A stretch of DNA of 64,000 bases, from contig NZ_SLWB01000001.1 in NCBI RefSeq assembly GCF_004340205.1, forward strand, positions 558,001 through 622,000, in the 5' to 3' direction. Below, piece by piece: positions 26,560 through 36,400 of this stretch. Below the pieces are notes generated by a model. That model searched no databases. It was not told where the DNA came from and saw nothing but the letters and a program-made list of their open reading frames with translations. The translations under genes were made by a program, and so were the position numbers. The DNA is from Acetobacteroides hydrogenigenes (lineage in GTDB: Bacteria; Bacteroidota; Bacteroidia; Bacteroidales; ZOR0009). The first letter of the stretch is position 1. The number at the start of each line of letters is the position of its first letter.

Positions 26560-29214
26560 CTACAACCCCAAATCCATCTGCTTGGCGTTGCTGTAGTCCT
26601 CGGGATCTACCGATAGGTCGATTGGCCCATCTTCGCCCTCCTCCAGCTCCTCCTCTTCGGGTTCGGGAGCCTTATCCAGCGGTTCGATGAACTCCAGCTT
26701 GCCAACCTCGTAGGTGGATACGCGCTTGCCCTTGGCCTTGGAGCTCTTCACGCCGATGAACTCATCCACGTCGATGTGCTCGGCTGGACGGCTGGCGTTA
26801 GCTCCGCCAAAGGTAACCTCCAGCTGAGGATAGTCGTCGTCGTTCACCTCCACTATGTACGATGCCTTATGCTCGCCTACCAGCTCCGATGGGCGGTCGC
26901 TGGCCTCCAACGAGCAGCGCTTCACGTAGAAGAACTTCTGCTCGCCGTCGTAGTAGGTTATGGAGAATACCTTTTCGGGATCGAACTTCTCAATTCGGAG
27001 AATTTCATCCTCGTAGCGGTTGGTTAGCTCGTACGAGGTGGTGTAGTAGGTGCCGTTCTTGGCAACCACCAGAATCCTATCGTTGGAGAGGAACTCGCCC
27101 AGATGCGTGCCCCTTCCCTCAGCATTCAGACGGCGAATGGTGTCGTCAAACCAGATATTCTGCCCACCAAGCGTCGACACGCCCTTCTCCTTGAGCACCA
27201 CCTTATGGATGGCGTAGCGGGTAAAGATGTTACCCATCGACGAGCGCCCCTTAATGGCCAGCTCCGAGAAGTCGAGGTCTACGATAAGCTTCTTGAGCCT
27301 TGGGCGTGGCTTGAAGTACACCTTTAGCACCTCGGCCTCGCCGTTGGGGTTGGCGCTCATGTAGAGGATGCTCGACCCTGCAGTTCCCTTGGTCATATCG
27401 TACTCCTTGTCGCGAGTGATGCCCGTAATGGCGCAGCGCTTCATGTATATCGGGCCGTTCTTTCCATCCCTGTAAACAATGTTGTAGATGGTACGGCTGT
27501 CGTTCTTCTTGAATACGGCGATGTGGATGATATCCTTGCCCACAAAGCCCTTGTCGGTTACCTTGGTGATGATGTACTTTCCATCGCGCAGGAACACGAT
27601 TACGTCGTCGATATCCGAACAATCGCACACGTACTCCTCTTTCTTGAGGTTGGTGCCAAAGAAGCCCTCCTTGCGGTTAACGTACAGCTTCTCGTTGGCC
27701 ACCACCACCTGGGTTGCCTGTATCACGTCGAAGCTGCGGATCTCGGTCTTACGCTCGCGTCCCTTACCGTACTTCTTACGGATATTCTCGAAGTAGGCGA
27801 TGGTGTACTCGATTAGATGCGCCAAATGGTTCTTCACCTCATCCATTTCCACCTCCAGCCCACGGATGTACTCGTCGGCCTTCTTGGTGTCGAACTTCGA
27901 GATGCGCTTAATCTTGATCTCTGTAAGCTTAACGATATCGTCGGTGGTAACCTCGCGCCTAAGCATTGGCTTAAACGGATCGAGCCCACGGTCGATGGTT
28001 TCGATTACCGCCTCCCATGTCTCGCACTCCTCGATGGAGTTGTAGATGCGGTTCTCGATAAATATCTTTTCGAGCGACGACATGTGCCACCCCTCCTCCA
28101 GCTCGCGCAGGCGGATGTCGAGCTCCATGCGCAATAGCTCCTTCGTACGGTCGGTAGATCGGCGCAGCATCTCCTTCACCCCAATAAAGTGCGGGCGCTT
28201 GTCGATGATAACGCAGGCATTTGGCGAGATGGATACTTCGCAATCGGTAAACGCGTACAGCGCATCTATGGTGATGTCGGGGCTAACGTCGTTGGCCAAA
28301 TGGATCACAATCTCTACATCGCGCGCCGTGTTGTCGTCAACCTTCTTTATCTTGATTTTACCCTTATCGTTGGCCTTAATGATCGATTCGATGACCGAAG
28401 AGGTGGTCTTCCCAAATGGGATTTCGGTGATCACCAGCGTCTTCTTGTCGAGCTTGTTTATCTTGGCGCGAACCTTAACGGCACCACCGCGTAAGCCATC
28501 GTTGTAGCGCAGCACGTCTACCATTCCAGCGGTAGGGAAGTCGGGGTACAGTTCAAAATCCTCGCCGCGAAGATGTGCGATAGATGCATCTATCAGTTCA
28601 ATAAAGTTGTGGGGAAGTATCTTGGAAGCCAAGCCTACCGCAATACCCTCAACGCCCTGAGCCAATAGCAGCGGAAACTTTACGGGAAGCGTTACGGGCT
28701 CCTGGTTACGGCCGTCGTACGAGGCCATCCACTCGGTAGTTTTGGGATTAAATACAACGTCGCCAGCAAACTTCGAAAGGCGCGCCTCGATGTAACGAGG
28801 TGCTGCCGAGCTATCTCCTGTTAGGATGTTACCCCAGTTACCCTGACAGTCAACCAGCAAATCCTTTTGTCCGAGCTGCACCAGCGCATCGCCAATGGAG
28901 GCATCACCGTGCGGGTGGTACTGCATGGTGTAGCCGATGATATTTGCCACCTTGTTGTAGCGGCCATCATCCATCTTCTTCATGGCGTGCATTATGCGGC
29001 GCTGTACCGGTTTTAGGCCATCCTCGATGTGCGGCACGGCACGCTCCAGAATAACGTACGAGGCGTAGTCGAGAAACCAGTCCTTATACATCCCCGACAG
29101 CCGGTACTTCTTGGTTTCGCCCATCAGCTTTTGGTAGTGGGCCTTTTCCTCAGCACTAGAGGCCTTTACGGTATCGCCCTCTAGTTCTATGCGGTCGTCA
29201 AGCTCTTCGCTCAT
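26560..29214 (-). CDS. parC: DNA topoisomerase IV subunit A
   Basis: 884 residues. It cuts and rejoins DNA in the type IIA enzyme that decatenates replicated chromosomes. The catalytic Tyr141 is in SAAPRYIEARL, preceded by the winged-helix segments QRRIMHAM and HPHGDASIGDALV. The C-terminal third forms the beta-propeller (VVAKNGTYYTTS, SDRILVVA-like blades). The last 40 residues are very acidic (PEEEELEEGEDGP), common in this group. It follows parE by 36 bp on the same strand. The pairing with a 646-residue B subunit, and the short B subunit without the gyrase insert, favour topoisomerase IV over gyrase. Confidence 0.9.
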   Translation of the reverse strand: MSEELDDRIELEGDTVKASSAEEKAHYQKLMGETKKYRLSGMYKDWFLDYASYVILERAVPHIEDGLKPVQRRIMHAMKKMDDGRYNKVANIIGYTMQYHPHGDASIGDALVQLGQKDLLVDCQGNWGNILTGDSSAAPRYIEARLSKFAGDVVFNPKTTEWMASYDGRNQEPVTLPVKFPLLLAQGVEGIAVGLASKILPHNFIELIDASIAHLRGEDFELYPDFPTAGMVDVLRYNDGLRGGAVKVRAKINKLDKKTLVITEIPFGKTTSSVIESIIKANDKGKIKIKKVDDNTARDVEIVIHLANDVSPDITIDALYAFTDCEVSISPNACVIIDKRPHFIGVKEMLRRSTDRTKELLRMELDIRLRELEEGWHMSSLEKIFIENRIYNSIEECETWEAVIETIDRGLDPFKPMLRREVTTDDIVKLTEIKIKRISKFDTKKADEYIRGLEVEMDEVKNHLAHLIEYTIAYFENIRKKYGKGRERKTEIRSFDVIQATQVVVANEKLYVNRKEGFFGTNLKKEEYVCDCSDIDDVIVFLRDGKYIITKVTDKGFVGKDIIHIAVFKKNDSRTIYNIVYRDGKNGPIYMKRCAITGITRDKEYDMTKGTAGSSILYMSANPNGEAEVLKVYFKPRPRLKKLIVDLDFSELAIKGRSSMGNIFTRYAIHKVVLKEKGVSTLGGQNIWFDDTIRRLNAEGRGTHLGEFLSNDRILVVAKNGTYYTTSYELTNRYEDEILRIEKFDPEKVFSITYYDGEQKFFYVKRCSLEASDRPSELVGEHKASYIVEVNDDDYPQLEVTFGGANASRPAEHIDVDEFIGVKSSKAKGKRVSTYEVGKLEFIEPLDKAPEPEEEELEEGEDGPIDLSVDPEDYSNAKQMDLGL

Positions 29215-29250
29215 TTATTTGGCTATTCTTTGATAGTTTCTACCTATTTG

Positions 29251-31191
29251 CTATTCGAGCACGCTCTGGCGCTCCTTAATCTCTTCAATGCCCTCAGCTA
29301 GCAGCTCAATCTCCTCGAGCACCTCACCCATTCGCTCCATCTTCTCGATATCTTCAACAATATCCTCCTCAACACGGAGGTTTTCGATGATGAAATCCTG
29401 ACGCTCGGGCGTATTCTTACCCATATAGAACTGGAGCAGGTCGTGCACCGAATCCTCCTTGGTTAGGCGAACCGGATCGAGGCGGATATCCTCGCCAATG
29501 AAGTTGCGGAACTCATCGGGCGAAATTTCACCAAGACCTTTAAATCGGGTGATCTCGGGATTAGCCCCAACCTTTTCTATTGCAGAAAGGCGCTCCTCCT
29601 CGCTGTAGCAGTAGAAGGTTTGCTTCTTGTTGCGCACGCGGAAGAGCGGCGTTTGAAGTATAAAAAGATGCCCGCGACGAATAAGGTCGGGGAAGAACTG
29701 CAGGAAGAAGGTGATAAGCAGCAGGCGAATGTGCATACCGTCGACATCGGCATCGGTAGCGATAACCACCTTGTTGTAGCGAACGTTATCTATATCTTCT
29801 TCGATATTCAGCGCAGCCTGAAGCAGGTTGAACTCCTCGTTCTCGTAAACAATCTTTTTGGTAAGCCCATACGAGTTAAGCGGCTTACCCTTAAGGCTAA
29901 ACACGGCCTGCGTATTCACATCACGGCTTTTGGTGATGGAACCGCTCGCCGAATCACCCTCGGTGATAAACAGCGTGCTGTTCTCCGAACGGGGATCCTT
30001 ATCCCCATTATGCAGACGGCAATCGCGCAGCTTACGGTTGTGAAGGTTGGCCTTCTTGGCACGCTCCTTAGCCAGCTTCTGAATACCCGAAATAGCCTTA
30101 CGGTCCTTTTCCGATTCCAGAATCTTCTTTTGCAGCGCATCGGCGGCTTCAGGATTCTTATGCAGGTAGTTGTCTAGCTTCTCCTTTACGAAGTCGACGA
30201 TAAAGTTGCGCACCGAAGGACCATCAGGACCAATATCCTTAGAGCCCAGCTTTGTCTTGGTTTGCGACTCAAACACGGGTTCAATCACCCTTATGCTGAT
30301 GGCCGCAACAAGCGAGTTACGGATGTCGGCAGCATCAAAATCTTTCTTGTAGAACTCGCGGATGGTTTTAACGTACGCCTCCTTAAAGGCAATCAGGTGT
30401 GTTCCACCTTGCGTAGTATTCTGGCCGTTTACGAAGGTGTAGTAATCCTCGCCGTACGAAGTGCCGTGGGTAATGGCCAGCTCGAGGTCTTCGCCCTTTA
30501 GGTGAATTGGCGCATATAAAGGCTCATCTGAAATGTTATCGTTGAGCAAATCGAGCAATCCGTTCTTAGAAACGTGAGGCGTACCGTTCAACTCTAAGGT
30601 AAGACCGGTATTCAGGTAGATGTAGTTCTTTACCATCGCCTCAACAAAGTCGAGGTTGAAGGCGTACTTCCCGAACACCGACTCGTCTGCTAGGTAGCTC
30701 ACCTGCGTGCCGTTCGAACGGTTTTCCTCGTCGGCTACGATACCGCTATCACTTACGATCTCCCCTTTCGAGAAAAGGATTTCGCGATACTGCCCCTCGC
30801 GGAAAGCCTGAATCCTAAAGCTGATGGAGAGCGCATTTACCGCCTTGATACCGACACCGTTCAAACCTACCGACTTAACGAAGGCCTTCGAGTCGTACTT
30901 CGCACCAGTATTCATCTTCGAGGCCACATCGGCCAGTTTCCCGAGCGGAATACCACGACCGTAGTCGCGAACGGTAACCGTCTTATCCTCTATCTTGATG
31001 GAAATGCGTTTACCAAAGCCCATGGCAAACTCGTCAATCGAGTTGTCAAGAACCTCCTTTAGCAGGATGTATATGCCATCGTCGGGCGATGAACCATCAC
31101 CCAGCTTACCGATGTACATACCTGGACGTCGACGAATGTGCTCTTTCCAGTCGAGTGTCTGAATACTATCTTCAGAATAGATTGCAGTCAT
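29251..31191 (-). CDS. parE: DNA topoisomerase IV subunit B
   Basis: 646 residues. This is the ATPase subunit. The GHKL ATP-binding site is clear: [11 protein letters not shown] with the catalytic Glu46 and metal-binding Asn50, then [11 protein letters not shown] and [14 protein letters not shown] transducer domain follows ([12 protein letters not shown] with the QTK-like region later), and the TOPRIM domain begins with EGDSASGS near residue 412 and includes DADVDGMHI. Length and order match ParE of Bacteroidota. A -7 box lies just upstream. It forms an operon with parC. Confidence 0.92.
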   Translation of the reverse strand: MTAIYSEDSIQTLDWKEHIRRRPGMYIGKLGDGSSPDDGIYILLKEVLDNSIDEFAMGFGKRISIKIEDKTVTVRDYGRGIPLGKLADVASKMNTGAKYDSKAFVKSVGLNGVGIKAVNALSISFRIQAFREGQYREILFSKGEIVSDSGIVADEENRSNGTQVSYLADESVFGKYAFNLDFVEAMVKNYIYLNTGLTLELNGTPHVSKNGLLDLLNDNISDEPLYAPIHLKGEDLELAITHGTSYGEDYYTFVNGQNTTQGGTHLIAFKEAYVKTIREFYKKDFDAADIRNSLVAAISIRVIEPVFESQTKTKLGSKDIGPDGPSVRNFIVDFVKEKLDNYLHKNPEAADALQKKILESEKDRKAISGIQKLAKERAKKANLHNRKLRDCRLHNGDKDPRSENSTLFITEGDSASGSITKSRDVNTQAVFSLKGKPLNSYGLTKKIVYENEEFNLLQAALNIEEDIDNVRYNKVVIATDADVDGMHIRLLLITFFLQFFPDLIRRGHLFILQTPLFRVRNKKQTFYCYSEEERLSAIEKVGANPEITRFKGLGEISPDEFRNFIGEDIRLDPVRLTKEDSVHDLLQFYMGKNTPERQDFIIENLRVEEDIVEDIEKMERMGEVLEEIELLAEGIEEIKERQSVLE

Positions 31192-31215
31192 ATTGGCTAT
31201 ATAGGTTGCTTAATG

Positions 31216-31223
31216 CAAAGATA
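31216..31223 (-). promoter_or_regulatory. -7 element of the parE-parC promoter
   Basis: TATCTTTG on the minus strand is an exact TAnnTTTG, 25 bp before the parE start. No clear -33 at the normal distance. Confidence 0.5.
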
Positions 31224-31393
31224 TAAGAAAATCGAAATGCTCGTTCCTACAAATTATCAACAAGTTATTAACCGATGGCCTTAAACCGAACAATTTGAAC
31301 AATTTGGTCCAAGCCAAACGGCAAACACGCAAAAGGCCTGCCGCATCACCGCTAGCGATAACATGGCAAGCCCTTAATGAATTAACGCAGCTG

Positions 31394-31720
31394 TTAAAAA
31401 TGCTCTCCGTTTTCGTAGTAGCGTTCGCGCTTTAGTTTTACAAAGTAAACGTCTACCGACAGGTAGCCAGCGCCAATTAGGTGCTTGGTAATGCACTGGG
31501 CCACCTTGTCCTGCACCTCTTGGGTACGGGCAAACCAGGCAACCTCAACAAGCGGATTTGTTTTAACAACAGCACCGTCCATAATAAAGGTCGCATCAAC
31601 GTGCTCCAGGCTAAAGTAATCACGGGGCGAACCAACAATTTCTACAAGATCGTCAACCAGATCAGTGCTAATCTTGATCAGTTTCTGCTGGTCAACCGAT
31701 TTAAATCTGAGCAAAGGCAT
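31394..31720 (-). CDS. DUF1904 family protein
   Basis: 108 residues, the usual size for DUF1904. Residues 1-60 (MPLLRFKSVDQQKLIKIS, ending in the FSLEHVDATFI segment) and the later VEVAWFARTQEVQDKVAQ match the family pattern, which resembles the tautomerase/MIF fold. The Pro after Met1 would be the N-terminal Pro used by that superfamily, but no activity is established for DUF1904. The gene is on the same strand as plsC upstream (30 bp gap) and may be co-transcribed with it. Confidence 0.75.
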   Translation of the reverse strand: MPLLRFKSVDQQKLIKISTDLVDDLVEIVGSPRDYFSLEHVDATFIMDGAVVKTNPLVEVAWFARTQEVQDKVAQCITKHLIGAGYLSVDVYFVKLKRERYYENGEHF

Positions 31721-31750
31721 AGAAAGGAATTATTTAGCGGTAAAAGGTTT

Positions 31751-32497
31751 CTACTTGCGGTACTTATCTGGGGCCATAAGCATGTGCTCCTTACGGATGA
31801 CATTTTCGAGTTGCTGGGCAATCTCGCGAGGCGAAAGATTTTCCATCTGCTGGTAGGTAAACTCTGGCAAAACCCTCATCCTAAAAACCTGCTTCAGCTT
31901 AAACCCAAACTTTCCTTTGGGCATAGCATCAAATGTTCCGTCGATTACCACGGGAAGTATACCTATCTTATTTGCTTTTGCCACCACAAAAGCTCCTTCT
32001 TTAAATCGCTTCACCTGCCCATCGCTAGAGCGGGTTCCTTCGGGGTAGAGCAGCACCGACCTGCGATGTGCCACCTTATTGGCAACCTGATGAATCATCA
32101 TTCTTGCGCTTCGCGACTGCCCGCGCTTAATAGGAATGTCGCGGCACATCCACATCAGCCAGCCAATAATAGGAATGTACAGCACCTCAAACTTCGACAC
32201 CCAGTTAAACTGGGTACGAATGAAGGCCGAGAAGGGTATATCAAGTGCAGATTGGTGGTTCGATATAATAATGTAGGGTTTTCTTGTATCGATGTTCTCC
32301 ATTCCCTCTGTCTGTACGATCCATCCCGGGCTAATATTAAAGTATAAGCGTCCCCACCAAAAACGGTAGGAGTTAAGCCAGGCTATCTCTTTGTTGCATA
32401 GCAGGCAAACCAGCCACAGAGGAACTACCGGAATAAATAGCGCACAGGACAATGCTATGTACAGAACTAGGTAAATCAGAACAAGAAATTTCTTCAT
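31751..32497 (-). CDS. plsC: 1-acyl-sn-glycerol-3-phosphate acyltransferase (PlsC family)
   Basis: 248 residues from the ATG at 32497. It adds an acyl chain to lysophosphatidate at the inner membrane. Two N-terminal hydrophobic stretches (about 1-33) anchor it. The catalytic HX4D box is NHQSALD (His81, Asp86), and the substrate motif is PEGTRSSDGQ. The frame is open to 32572, but residues before MKKFLVLIY look unlike the family, so the later ATG is chosen. Members of this family can also act on ornithine lipids, so the exact acceptor is not certain. Confidence 0.88.
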   Translation of the reverse strand: MKKFLVLIYLVLYIALSCALFIPVVPLWLVCLLCNKEIAWLNSYRFWWGRLYFNISPGWIVQTEGMENIDTRKPYIIISNHQSALDIPFSAFIRTQFNWVSKFEVLYIPIIGWLMWMCRDIPIKRGQSRSARMMIHQVANKVAHRRSVLLYPEGTRSSDGQVKRFKEGAFVVAKANKIGILPVVIDGTFDAMPKGKFGFKLKQVFRMRVLPEFTYQQMENLSPREIAQQLENVIRKEHMLMAPDKYRK

Positions 32498-32727
32498 TTT
32501 AAATACTTGAATAAATAGCCATTTTCCCCGGTGCAATTTTACATCATTTTTTGGAATTACTAAGGGCGCCAATTCTATTTGTACTAAATATCGCTAATGC
32601 AGGCTGTTAGTACTCTAGTCTTCTAAAAAACTCTTTTGCAGCAAGAATAGCCGAGCATACAACGTATTACATATCCCTAAACAGCAAGAATTGCAAGCGC
32701 ACAATTACGTATGTTGCTAATTATTTA

Positions 32728-32735
32728 TACTTTTG
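32728..32735 (+). promoter_or_regulatory. -7 element before the secreted protein gene
   Basis: TACTTTTG matches TAnnTTTG, about 70 bp upstream of the start codon at 32805; no good -33 seen. Confidence 0.4.
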
Positions 32736-32804
32736 AAACGACAAATAATCGTTTTTTATAGATGTCTAACCCTTTGTGAAGGCTTACGCCTTCGGTAACT
32801 GCCA

Positions 32805-33425
32805 ATGAAAATGATTAGCACGCTAAAAAGATTCGGATACCTAGTATGTTTTTTTGCTAGCACCTACGCCTTCAGCGGACAGGCGCAGGCTCAAACGCTA
32901 CAAGTTAAGGTAGCACAGGATACCATTTTTACCCTTATGCGCGACACGGTAGTCGCTAACGTCACCAGCGTATCTTCTACCAAAATATTCTACACCCAAC
33001 CCGACTCTGCCAACATCGAAAAGTCTATCCAGCGAAAGGTTGTTCAAAGAATTGTTTACGCATCGGGAAAGGTAGAGCAGTACAATAAGCCTGTTTTTGT
33101 TAGCGTATCCAGCACCGACTGGCGCTCTATTATTATAACCGACAATCCGGCCGATGTCGACGGCATGCACCTTAGAGCTGTCGTTATTGGAAAATCGGCA
33201 AGTAGCGTTACCTCGGCAGCCAGCGCAAAGAAAAGCGCAGAGGTAATGGCCAAAAAGAAGGCCGCCAATAACGGGGGCATGTACCTACTCGTGAAAAACA
33301 GAAAAGAGCTGGGAGGATACGGAGAAACTCCCAAATACTACCTCGAAGCCGAAGTTTACGGGGAATCGCCTCTACCCAACGATCAGGAGATGAAGAACGA
33401 AGTAGATAAGCAAAAGAAGAAATAA
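32805..33425 (+). CDS. Secreted protein of unknown function
   Basis: 206 residues. The N-terminus is a signal peptide (hydrophobic 8-22, cleavage near AQAQ, residue 30). Residues 31-115 contain beta-strand-like segments typical of Bacteroidota secreted proteins (DTIFTLMRDTVVANVTSVSS, IVYASGKVEQYNKPVF). The C-terminal half is rich in Ala, Lys and Ser and ends in a charged tail (DEVDKQKKK-like). I do not recognise the family. It stands alone between a divergent acyltransferase gene and the convergent glycogen gene. Confidence 0.7.
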   Translation: MKMISTLKRFGYLVCFFASTYAFSGQAQAQTLQVKVAQDTIFTLMRDTVVANVTSVSSTKIFYTQPDSANIEKSIQRKVVQRIVYASGKVEQYNKPVFVSVSSTDWRSIIITDNPADVDGMHLRAVVIGKSASSVTSAASAKKSAEVMAKKKAANNGGMYLLVKNRKELGGYGETPKYYLEAEVYGESPLPNDQEMKNEVDKQKKK

Positions 33426-33430
33426 GCAGT

Positions 33431-33467
33431 AAATCAAAAAAGGAGGCTAATGCCTCCTTTTTTGATT
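33431..33467. terminator. Bidirectional terminator
   Basis: A perfect 17-bp stem whose core is GGAGGC TAAT GCCTCC, with A6 before and T6 after. It serves both the secreted protein gene (plus) and the glycogen gene ending at 33474 (minus). Confidence 0.9.
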
Positions 33468-33473
33468 TATCTC

Positions 33474-36400
33474 CTACAACCATCGGGCTAGACAGAAGTC
33501 TTGCCGATTGGGCATAAGCTTGCTCTTTGCAAACATCCTAACTCCAACCTCGTATATACCAGGATTAATTGGAATTATTTCGACCCTGTAGGTGGCAATA
33601 GAGCCTTCTGCTTCTACAAGTTCGTACTCCTTCTTAAGCATTACTTCTACCTCATCGCCATCAAGAGGTTTTGCGACAACCATCTCTACGCCAATATCGT
33701 CGGTTGACAGCTCTTTTAAATCGAACTTGACGTACGAAAAGTACTTTTTGCCAACTACGATTTCTTCCTTCTCTTTCTGAAACTGCGATACAGAAAGGAT
33801 GCTGATACTAGACCAATTCCGAAGCATCTTCCGTTTCCAATCCGCGTATTCGCGCGCCATCTCATAATCGTTCAACGCAATCTCTTTCGAACGTTTGGTA
33901 AGCCACTTGTAGTACTTCTTCTGATAGTCGAATAGCATACGCTTGGTGGTAAACTGAGGGGCTACATCCTTCAGGGAGTTCTTCATGTACTCTACCCACC
34001 TATGGGGCACTCCATCCTTATCCCGATCGTAGTATGCCGGCACAATCTCATCCTCAATAATAGAGTAGATACTTTCAGCGTCAAACTGATCTTGGTACTC
34101 CTCGTTCTGGTAGTACTGCTCTTGGGCTAAGGCCCAACCCGCATTCTTCTGGTATCCTTCAACCCACCATCCATCGAGAACGCTAAAATGGAGCGTACCA
34201 TTTAGTACCGCCTTTTGTCCGCTTGTACCCGATGCTTCCATCGGACGAGCTGGGTTGTTCAGCCAAACATCAACACCCTGAACCATGCTGCGGGCAAGTT
34301 CCATGTCGTAGTTCTGAAGGAAAACCACCTTACCCTCAAATTCTGGGCGCTTCGATATTTCAACTATATACTTGATTAAGGACTGGCCTGGCCCATCGTT
34401 TGGATGCGCCTTTCCTGCAAACAGCAGCTGCACCGGACGCTCAGGATTATTCAGGATTTCCTCTATTCTCTTCAGATCCCTAAAGAGCAGCGCTGCTCGT
34501 TTATAGGTTGCAAAACGACGGGCAAAGCCTATTGTCAGCACATCATCGCGCACGATTTCACCAATACGAAGCGTCTGCTTAGGATCGCCATACGACGAAT
34601 AGGCGGGGTTAAACAACCGATCTCTAACAACACCCATGAGCTTAGAGCGCAACCCGCATTTGGTATGCCATAGTTGCTTATCGTCTATAACCTCTATCCT
34701 GTCCTTCCATGCAGGCGTTCCTATTGCTTCTGCTGCACTAGGCATTTCTTCGTTTTCTATTAGCTGTACGATCTCTGTCGATGCCCATGTTGGGAAGTGT
34801 ACCCCATTGGTAACATAGCCTATGTGCAATTCAGAGGACATGTAGCCGTTGTATAACCGTTTAAAGATATGCCTGCTCACATCGCCATGCAGCATGCTCA
34901 CACCGTTAATCTCCTGCGAGAGATTGGCAGCAAGCATGCTCATCGAAAACTTATCTGCGGGGCTGTTGGGCTTTAGTCCCCCAAGACGAATCAGCTGCTC
35001 CCACGATATCTTTAACCGTGCGGGTAAAAAGCTCAGATATGGAGCGAGCATCTCTTCGGGGAATGCATCGTGCCCAGCAGGAACGGGTGTGTGCGTTGTA
35101 AATATCGATGACGACCGAACAACCTCTATAGCTTCTGCATAGGATAGCTTTTCTTCCTCTATAAGATAGAGCATTCTTTCTATTCCAATGAATGCGGCGT
35201 GCCCCTCGTTGCAGTGGAAAACATCGGGGGTTATGCACATGCGCCTAAGTGCACGCATTCCTCCTATTCCGAGTAGTATCTCCTGTTTCAGCCTGTTTTC
35301 CCAATCGCCACCATAAAGCTGATAGGTAATTGCCCTATCTTCGGGAAGATTTGCCTCGTAGTCAGCATCGAGAAGGTAGAGCTCCGTGCGGCCAACATCA
35401 ACCCGCCATACCCGAGCAAAAAGCCTACGCCCAGGCAACGGCACTGAGATGGCAAGCGGACACCCCTCGCAATCTTTCACCTGCGTTATGGCCAGCTTGG
35501 AGTAGTCCTGATAGTCTACCAGCGATATTTGCTGCCCCGAAGACGATAGCTGCTGCGAGAAATAGCCGTTTCGATAGAGTAAGCCAACCGCAACAATGCC
35601 CGCATTCTGATCGCTAGCCTCCTTTAGATAGTCGCCGGCAAGTACACCTAAACCTCCCGAATAGATTTTGAGCGAACGATCAATTCCATACTCCATGCTA
35701 AAGTAGGCTATCTTGTAGGCCCCCTCCGCCTTCTTATCCATGTAGGCTCTAAAATGTCCATAAACCTCATCGAGCCGTTTTAAGAAGCGGTTATCGCACT
35801 CCAGCGACCGATACCTCAGGTAGCTGAGCTTGTTAAGAAAATCTAACGGGTTCTTGTTGCACGACACCCAAAGAGCAGGATCAACCATCTCGAAAAGCTC
35901 CAGTGCTTCCTGATTCCACGACCACCAGTAGTTTCGCGATATCTCCTCAAGCGGCTTAATTCTATCTGGAATATTCTTCTGAACGAACACCTTATTCCAC
36001 CTAGGCCTACTCAGCTCCTGCGCTTTATCGACAAACGAAAGTAGATCGCTCTTATCCATTCCGACAAGCCTATTGGCCCTACCAAACGACTTGCTTACGG
36101 CCTGCGAATAGGCCCGCAAGTAGAACTTCACAAACGAGCTCCACTGCGTTTTGGTTGCCAGCGTATTCGCATCCCTACGCAGCTTTTCATACTCTTCCAC
36201 ACCAACCTTAGAAAGATCGAGAATGGTAGATTCTATACCGGCAACAACCTCTGGGGCATTACCATCGGTTCGTGGAATTACCACAAGCGAACTGTTGGGG
36301 AACCGGTGGGCATCCATCCACCTTCCAAAACCGGCAAGGCTTGTGGTTACCGTTGGGACATAAAAGGCGAGGCTTTCCTGCGGCGTGTAGCCCCAAGGCT

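Noticed and set aside
29620-30177. 185-codon plus-strand frame
   Set aside because: Antisense to the TOPRIM part of parE, which is clearly coding.
31481-32347. 288-codon open frame on the plus strand
   Set aside because: It is antisense to the DUF1904 and plsC genes, both of which have clear family motifs.
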